Positions 57,111 to 64,000 of a stretch of DNA of 64,000 nucleotides are shown here, in pieces. Position 1 is the stretch's first letter. Every line of letters begins with the position of its first letter. The DNA comes from Ligula intestinalis (taxonomy: Eukaryota; Platyhelminthes; Cestoda; Diphyllobothriidea; Diphyllobothriidae). The notes under the pieces are model-generated. The model saw only the letters and a program-made list of their open reading frames with translations. It had not been told where the DNA came from and did not search any database. The stretch spans positions 23,841,780 through 23,905,779 of the forward strand of contig JAYGXS010000005.1 of assembly GCA_036362985.1 (NCBI GenBank). Reading direction: 5' to 3'. A program made the translations under genes and the position numbers.

Positions 57111-58789
57111 GACTAGATTTTTCTTCTGTTGAAGGGGTCCAGACCAGGTTTTCCTTCAATTTACGTTCCTTACCATCAGATCTTTGATTTAGAAGAACGT
57201 CAAAGGAAAAAAAAACGAAACTGCTGTCTCTACCTTCAACCTGAAGTTAATGGAAGAACTTGCTTGATTCACTTTATTTTAGGGGCATCAACATCGGTTT
57301 CTGGTTTCTTAGTAAACATGTCCTATCTTCGTATTTGCGAATTTATTTGGCAAAAAACGGCAGTGGGGATGGCCCATACTGATGGGAAATTTGCGCTAAT
57401 TACGGGGGATATAGTAAATATTGTTAAGGTAAGGGATGAGTCCGGGTAATATATAAAATTATGGTTGAGGTTAATTCAAAAATTCAGGTAAGAAGTTCTC
57501 TTGGGAGCAGAACTAGCGTTCAAGTTGCCTCAATATTTGGTCACAAGAATATTAATCCGTCGTGAAAACTTGCACGAGGCTATCTGTGTTTCCTGAAAGG
57601 CGGTTCGCATTTCCGTTTCCTAGCGTGGATTAATTCATGCCCAATTTACCCAATGCATGAACTACTCACGAGCTCGGAAGCGTGCTGACTGATTTACATA
57701 ACTAGACAGTCGGCTTGTTGTGATGTTTTCCTCAGGGTACGTGGATGCTTCTACATACACAACCCTGTCTAATAGGAGCTCCTCAGTTTCAGAGACCTTT
57801 GTTCAGATGCTTGCATTCCTATTCCCTTTCAAGAAGGCACTTGTTTTCCGCTAGTGTTGTGTGAGTCGGATAAGGTTTAAGAAGAACACCTTACACTGCA
57901 TTAGGATAGTCTTAAAATGTGTAGAATCAAGGCTTTCCTAAACGTACAGACGTTTGTACAACAGTATGCTTTGAGTGTAGATTTGAAGTGTCCGTTATGG
58001 CTGAAATGCAGAAATTGGCATTCCCTGTCCTCTTCATTTTTTGGGTTATACACGCTTGAAAATTTTGCCGATAAAAGAATAACAGTGTTGCAAGTTCTGC
58101 ATGCAGTATGTTTTTATTTTGTACAAGGTTGATCATAACTCGCACACTGGTGTTAACGCATTTTTGCGAAAACTTATGAATAAAAATGAGCAACATTAGG
58201 CATATTGAGTACTTAAAAGAACAGTGAGAAGGACTGATTGTTTAGTAACAAAACATAAATTTTCCTGAGACATGAAATAAAGCTCCTAATACGAACCATA
58301 TATCTGAATAGTTCCGTAAGTTGAAAACGGATTGTAATCAAGTTATTAATATTTAAATAATTTTTTTTGAGTCAAAATATTTTGTTCATTTTACCATTAG
58401 TAGATGACTATTTGTTGAATACCGTCAAATAGAGTCTACTAGACTTTTCATTCTTCTAAGGGTCTTCATGTGGTCGTTCCCAAAGTCCTCTTCTGTTAGA
58501 ATTTTGCATCAAAAACTTAAGAATAAGAAAGAAATATAAAGAGCACAAACCGAAAAAATTGGATTCTGGCCATTTATTCTTATGAAAATAGCCATGCAAA
58601 GCATATCTAGAAATACCTTAAAACAAATGATCACATTGTTAGAAAAAAATAACGTCGTCAATGGAAATATGATATAATTATTCCAAAGATTCATAAAAAA
58701 ACCTTCTGTAATTTATTGCTGCTTCAAAAGTGTTCTTATTGTATATTTAGCTGACGAACTTCTGTGTATATTTACTTTGCCATGGTAAT
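57111..58789. other. No gene seen
   Basis: A 106-codon plus frame (57129-57449) is open but not recognised; it lies directly 5' of the PLE-B fragment on the opposite strand and may be decayed RT sequence read on the wrong strand. Confidence 0.5.
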
Positions 58790-59303
58790 GCCACGATTAA
58801 TTTATAAATGCAATTAGACACCTTTGAAAATTTCGTAAATTTACCTGAGGCTAAGCGATTCAGTTTAACTGGAGGTAGAATAACTTACTTTTCTCTTTAT
58901 AATGAAATATCTTCTCCCTTAGTTGATAAATTCTACGATCTCTTACAATCTTAGGGTTGCAGAAACGACTGGCCATAGATGAGCATTTTTTAAATGTTTA
59001 TTATTATTATTAGTCTGTCCGTTTCGCTTCTTAAGAACACATTAACGGAACGTTAAGTTGAAAAACCGTATATTTCTACATTCATTAACATTCAGTAAGG
59101 CCTTCCATACATTGCCTTAGCCAACGCGGTAACAGAAAATGTGACAAAAATGTTTGTTACCGCATTTTGGGCAAAAGAAAGTCAATGATAAGCTAAAAAG
59201 TAGTTGTAAAACTTAAATTGCTGCTTATTTTTGAAAATAAATTAAATCCTTAAACTTGGCTTCATCTCAAATTTAACAACTTCGGACAAAATTTTCTAGT
59301 TCT
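58790..59303 (-). repeat. R4 interspersed repeat, copy 4
   Basis: Read on the minus strand it has GATGAAGCCAAGTTTAAGGA, then CCCAAAATGCGGTAACAAAC and, near its end, ACCTCCAGTTAAACTGAATC, in the same order as copies 1-3. Confidence 0.65.
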
Positions 59304-59840
59304 GGAAAGAATAACTTTTTCACTCATTTTTACTTATTCTGGAATTGTTCCATAGTACAATGCATATTAATTAAAAGTTTGGTTCGGAAATGCCTTATAT
59401 ATAAAGTTTCTAATGATTTGGCCAAAATAAGTGCCTAATTTACTCCAAAAATAAAAATAAGACGACAGTTTTTCCAAACTAAAGCCTTTTTTATTATAAA
59501 ATCCACTCAGGTGATCAATATTACTTGTCCAAATACATGCTAATCTACCAAGTTGAGTTTTGCCACAAAAATTGCATGCAGGGCTTGCAATACTGTACAA
59601 ATAAAACATAACCTTTTTCTAGCTAATATCTAAAAATACCTAGAAACCCATGCGGCTTCTCCTTATGTTCACAGTAGGACTGATAGGCAGCAGCCACTGC
59701 AATCTCTAAGATTAACTGATGAACATTCACCAATCACTTGCGCAAGTGCCTGGTCCAGTTTTGCCTCGAAAGCTCCCTAAGAGCCACGCCAGCCAACACA
59801 CAATGGCTGCTGGTGTAGGCGTAAAAATATTGCGAGCAAG
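59304..59840. other. No gene seen
   Basis: Frames of 80 (minus) and 67 (plus) codons without family resemblance. Confidence 0.5.
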
Positions 59841-59980
59841 GACAAGAGAGACTGGAATGACCGTTTCTGCTTCATTAGCCGTCATCAGCTGGTCAAACGT
59901 AGGTTTGGTTAGGCTTAACTGATGACAGGTAAGGGATCAGAAATAGCCATTCTAACCTCTGTTGCCTTTCCAGGCAGTGT
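59840..59980. repeat. Inverted pair of SINE-body remnants
   Basis: GACCGTTTCTGCTTCATTAG and CCGTCATCAGCTGGTCA (59865-59905) match the SINE body at 7.7 kb in the same orientation as it appears there. AACTGATGACAGGTAAGG and GATCAGAAATAGCCATTC (59918-59960) are the same body inverted. The tRNA-like head is missing from both. Confidence 0.6.
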
Positions 59981-60139
59981 TCAGCTTGTAAAATGTAAAC
60001 ATTTAAAAAATCTAACGTGCTATCATTTTGGGCTTTGAGCCACTCAAACTATGCATCTCTATTTTTTCAGTGACCTTCTGGCGCAGGAGAGAACAGCGTA
60101 CCATAAATATTTACTCTGCTAGTAAAGATAGCCACAACC

Positions 60140-60285
60140 CAGAAGAAGTGATAACTGGAACGCGAGGTCTATTTTACTGACGTCTGGGTTCCCTCGGGAA
60201 TCCTTAATCATAGGTAATAACAAGACAGTCTGAGACATGCGCACAGTCCTCAAACCCAGCTACTGCAGGTTAACACGCGATTTCG
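60140..60285 (-). mobile_element. Solo PLE-A tail
   Basis: On the minus strand: ACCTATGATTAAGGATTCCC, GAGGGAACCCAGACGTCAG, AAAATAGACC and CCAGTTATCAC. The hairpin GGATTCC/GGAACCC differs from other copies by a paired-stem change to a wobble or mismatch only at one position. Confidence 0.7.
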
Positions 60286-60678
60286 CTCAAATTCGCCCGG
60301 AATAAAGTTACTAAATGATACAATGGTGCTGTAAAATGGGGCCTTAAATTCGGAATCTGTCAGCTAGACAGCATTCTTCGTTGGTAAATTAGTTTGCATG
60401 TAGTGACCAAACCACGCGAACGCTCGCGGTTACCAGTACGTTCTCATGAACCAGTTATATTTTTGAAGTAAAATGTAATGCCTCCATAGCAAGTGCGCGT
60501 CATTGTTGCTGCAAACAAAACAATTACTGACTTGCACAAAAAAAGACGCAACTAAGATGCAATTATGTCACATTATTTTAGAAGATATTCAATAAATATT
60601 TATCCGCTAATGGGAAATGAACAAAATATTTTGACTGAAGAAACTTTTTTTTGGCAAAAGTAGCTTATGTAGGCCAAC

Positions 60679-61205
60679 TCATATACCCCTAGTCCCAGCA
60701 TTTGTCCTATAAACACGGTGGTTATAGAGCTTTGGAGGATGGCAAAATAGAATAGGCAACGAAGGAAATTTTTAAAAGTTAGTTTAAAGTGAAAATAATG
60801 TAGTCTAGTTTGTTTCCCGCTGCCACTGGGAGAGAGTTGTTCCGCATGTAAACTGAAGGTGTGTGCGACGTTTGGCGCCGTGGACTATACTTATCTAACT
60901 CCAGAACCGTAAGTTGGACCTCAGTTTAATTGAGTTAGATGACCTTCTTACCACAATTTCAATTTTTCGGGAAATTCAAGGAACCTGCAATTTGATTATC
61001 GGCTTTTTTCCGCAATTATTTAAACGATTATAAAGATTAGGAAGATCTTCAGATATAAATCAAAAACACTTCTAAATACAGTAAAATAAAACTGCACTAA
61101 GCATTTATTGAAGTTTATTCCACTAAGTGCTCTAATTTACCACCAAAACTCCTATTTTCACCGTGTTCGTAGGGAAACATGCAGGGATTAGGGATGAATG
61201 AGTGG
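60679..61205 (+). repeat. R3 interspersed repeat, copy 3
   Basis: Begins CATATACCCCTAGTCCCAGC, contains GTTTCCCGCTGCCACTGGGA, CTCCAGAACCGTAAGTTGGA, AACCTGCAATTTGATTATC and GGGAAACATGCAGGGATTAG. With copy 1 it aligns over the whole length. Confidence 0.75.
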
Positions 61206-62150
61206 GCCTAAATAAGCTACTTTTGCCGTTTTTATAGAAAGAAATTGATTAGTTTCCCTTTTAAACTTACAGGAAGATTTAAATTTATTGTTTTAGTTTA
61301 TATCTACTTTTTACGTCTGCAGAACGTCAGTAATTTCCTTTTTACTTAACCAACACTCAGTCTTTACGCCGGTATGCGAGGAACTTTCAAACTTTTACAA
61401 ACCCAGACATGCTGCATGCAGCACTCGAAATAACGTACATTTTCCAGGTATATCTATTGACATATGGTGCGACGAGGGAACTAAGAGTAAAATTTATTCA
61501 TATCAGATGAAATGTTTCTTATGTAAATCATTATTTTGCATCATGTAAGTTCAACAGGCGCTTTTCACTAGCAAAGCTGGACCGATAGTTTTTGTGAGTT
61601 GTGAGAGTGCTGTGATTTCTATAGGGCTTACCCGCTCGCCCATGTGCCTTACAAATCAACCCAAATGAATTTTAGGACGCGCGAAAGCTCATATTTCCAG
61701 CGATTATGCTTGGTGCAAAAAAAGGATGCATGGCAGCTATTGATACAATTATATCAAAATATTACTAGAATATACTATCCGCTGGTTTTAGTAATTAGCA
61801 CTTCTAACAGTAGCACAATACCTCTTCCAGCAATATCCTTGACCATACTTAGTTTTGACTGCAAACAAGGTTCACATTTCCTACATACGTGTACAGGCCA
61901 CGTTGTACTTTACTAATTATTGGCCTTCACATGTACAACTACTAAAACCAGTACTCCAGACATTGGCATCTTACTTCTAGTAGCCTTATCCTAGCCGTCG
62001 TATTCTACATTTTGGTAAAAAAGTGGCGCAGTTTTAGTAAATAAAGGTAGTGAGTAAAAAAAACCATGCAATCGTTGATATGCTGCGAGCCTCAAACATA
62101 TTCTTCGTTTGGAATATGATTAATCCACTTGCCCACTGCTAGATGAGAGC
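61206..62150. other. No gene seen
   Basis: A 90-codon frame (61644-61916, plus) without a domain. A short piece near 61310-61400 weakly resembles the distal end of R4. Confidence 0.5.
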
Positions 62151-62570
62151 GAGAGAACACGAGCCTAGCGATGACTCGAATCATCGTAATTTCTGACCAT
62201 TTATTAGTGTCAGTAATAGTGCCAGCCCTCATACCCTAGAAATATCAGACTCGGTCTCCTTGCTTCTTTCTGGACACCTGCTGGCGGTGAGTGAGGGTAG
62301 GAAGTGCAGTATTATCAACTCAAAGTCGACTGTCACCTGAGAATGAGTTAGGCGGTGTTTCTGGCCTACATTGGAGAAAGCGGCTTACGTTTGATTCTTA
62401 CTCGGTCATCTTGACTCTTTCTTGTCACCGATTCAAGCGGGAGAGGATTTGGTATGTGGTAAATGGCTGCTTGTTCACTTTCACTAGGCCTGATTGCAGT
62501 CACTACCCCGGTCCTGGGGCAAATGTTGGATCTTATCGTGATCGATGGTCGATCTGGCACATCGACCAGT
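62150..62570. other. GC-richer block without a recognised gene
   Basis: A 93-codon plus frame (62291-62572) and a 64-codon minus frame overlap. Composition differs sharply from the flanks, as in other transposon pieces here, but no family signature is visible. Confidence 0.35.
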
Positions 62571-62699
62571 AATGAGTAAAAAGGGGAAACGTCCCATTGA
62601 AGATTTAAATATGTAAATTGGTAAGCATGCGCTTACTTTCAGTTAATTCTCTCAGACCTGTAGTCAGACTCCAAGTAAATTCACTGAACAAAATAAGCA

Positions 62700-63330
62700 A
62701 CTTTAAGTGTCTATTAAAACGTCGACCTCAGGCGACCATAAGCCTTCGAGTGATGCAACCTAAACATACACTGCACCATTCTTAAACCTTCCCAGTTGTT
62801 TACAATTTCGTTGCAACAATGGGCACTGCAAATTCGTTGGAGACACAGGATGAAAATTGCAGAACTGCCTACAAACAGTGGCCCGGAGACTCAACTCACA
62901 CTCACAGCTTGCAACCCATATCTTAGAGAATGGCCACAAGTTTGACAATCAAGGCACGACCTTTGTAGATCGGAGAATCTCAAAAGCGGAAAAACTGATG
63001 ATTGAGGTGTGGTACTCAGTCATCAGCCTTGTCAACAGGCATCTGGACCTACATGCGTCCCTCAAAGTCCTACGCCATTACGTTTATAATGGACAGGAAC
63101 TGGTCTTACCGTGACGAAACCACCGGAAAAGGGAGCAGGATTAGCAGCATCCTCTACCATGCGGATGGAACATAAAACTAGTTGCCTTTAAGTTTGGCCA
63201 AACACCATGCGCAGGGCCATGCCACAACTTTGAACGACTGATCGATGAAGTCAGTTCTCACTTTGACAAAGGGCGGCCAGCCCAGCTCTCCTGAACGTTA
63301 TTGGACAAATAATCACATTCCGCTGAGCGA
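62700..63330 (+). mobile_element. Penelope-like fragment, third lineage: endonuclease and 3' end
   Basis: Across frameshifts the plus strand encodes KRRPQATISLRVMQPKHTLH, then CNNGHCKFVGDTG (the GIY-YIG core, compare CxCGxxYVGETG), then ARRLNSHSQLATHILENGHK, FDNQGTTFVDRRISKAEKLM and SLVNRHLDLHASL. The frame 62857-63114 is open. The 3' end from 63110 matches 39.54-39.79 kb. This lineage keeps ENGHKFD, the conserved histidine segment. Confidence 0.8.
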
Positions 63331-64000
63331 AAATTATCCATCCTAAAGTAAACAACCTGAAGTGCGTGTTAAAATTTTATCTAAAATATCGATCTTTACC
63401 TGTTATGAGTTAGGCAGTATAATGTATGGCTTGAGAAATGCCTGGAAGTGTGACGGAACTTCAGTCTAGATCTGACACTGCCCCATTGTTTAACACGTTA
63501 GCTTACTCCATTTGCTCTACCTGAATTACCTGTTGTACAAGCCATGCAAATAAAATACTAAGTCCGCATATCTAAGGACAGTTCATTCATGGTTGGAAAG
63601 ACTAAACAACAGACGCATGAGTAGAAGCTGGCCAAACTGATTCCTATCACAGTGCCGCTGTGCTAGCCCCCAAAAAATTTCGGCTCTTCCCGCGAAATCA
63701 ATATGCTCTAACAGATTTCAGTAGTAATGGTGATTGTATTGAACACTTTGTTGAAAGTATACAAGAGGAACTCGTGTGAAATTCCTTCTGTCAATTTAAA
63801 TCACGTGCAAAGCGAACACAACTTTTTGACCTTATGGATATAAGTATGCTCATATTGTCGTGCCGCTTATAAAAGCCATGTTTGCTTTTTTACGCTTCCA
63901 GATGGTGTAAACTGCAGCCAAGTGTTTACGTTAGCTAAGGGTGTGGCGGACAAACAACATTGATGTTCGATTCCATGTTCATTGCGTCTTGCCTAGAGGT
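63331..64000. other. No gene seen at the window end
   Basis: No frame over 60 codons and no recognised repeat. Confidence 0.55.

Noticed and set aside
57129..57449. 106-codon plus frame as a gene
   Set aside because: No family resemblance, and it abuts a PLE-B fragment on the opposite strand; probably chance or antisense of decayed element sequence.
1..64000. CRISPR arrays, bacterial operons, rRNA genes
   Set aside because: No regularly spaced short repeats, no tightly packed co-directional genes and no rRNA-like conserved blocks; the spliced gene and the retroelements show eukaryotic nuclear DNA.

Overview
The window looks like nuclear DNA of a flatworm, most likely a tapeworm of the diphyllobothriidean type. 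This is an inference from the style of the Penelope-like retroelements, the multi-kilobase introns and the AT-rich, repeat-packed sequence; no rRNA, mitochondrial or other diagnostic gene is present. There is no operon structure, no Shine-Dalgarno signal and no CRISPR array. Most open frames are short chance frames.

One host protein gene can be supported. It runs on the minus strand from about 33.0 kb down to 16.45 kb and encodes a small GTPase of the RGK (Rad/Gem/Rem/Kir) type. Four exons join with matching phases (1, 0, 1) into a reading frame of 529 residues: exon 1 with a long Ser/Pro/Arg-rich N-terminus and P-loop (32842-31909), exon 2 with the WDxxxE G3-like motif (29227-29166), exon 3 with NKFD (20414-20219) and exon 4 with EISA and a basic tail without CAAX (16851-16454). 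About 15 residues of the switch I region are missing relative to vertebrate RGK proteins, so a microexon may be hidden in intron 1.

The rest is dominated by mobile DNA. At least three lineages of Penelope-like elements (PLEs) are recognisable by their GIY-YIG endonuclease. PLE-A fills or interrupts 21-24, 28, 35-37.6, 42-44, 47-52, 54.7-55.3 and 60 kb. PLE-B lies at 17, 23, 33.6-34.3, 38.6-39.4, 41.2 and 55.4-57.1 kb. More divergent lineages lie at 0-0.8, 9.5 and 62.7-63.3 kb. All copies are 5'-truncated or broken. One PLE-A copy (48.9-50.3 kb) retains part of the reverse transcriptase with a VDDTFVV box. The PLE-A 3' tails carry a hammerhead-ribozyme-like motif and are repeatedly arranged as inverted pairs.

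The AT-rich parts hold non-autonomous repeats that I could align by eye within the window: a foldback element of about 0.95 kb with inverted ends of about 150 bp (three full copies, one nested in a PLE-B copy), a 0.5 kb repeat called R3 (three copies), a 0.55-1.2 kb repeat called R4 (four copies), and a tRNA-derived SINE at 7.7 kb with an inverted remnant pair at 59.9 kb. A candidate promoter with heat-shock elements, CCAAT boxes and a TATA-like box lies at 46.1-46.3 kb with no recognisable gene behind it. The repeat names (PLE-A, PLE-B, R3, R4, FB) are local labels used only in this answer.
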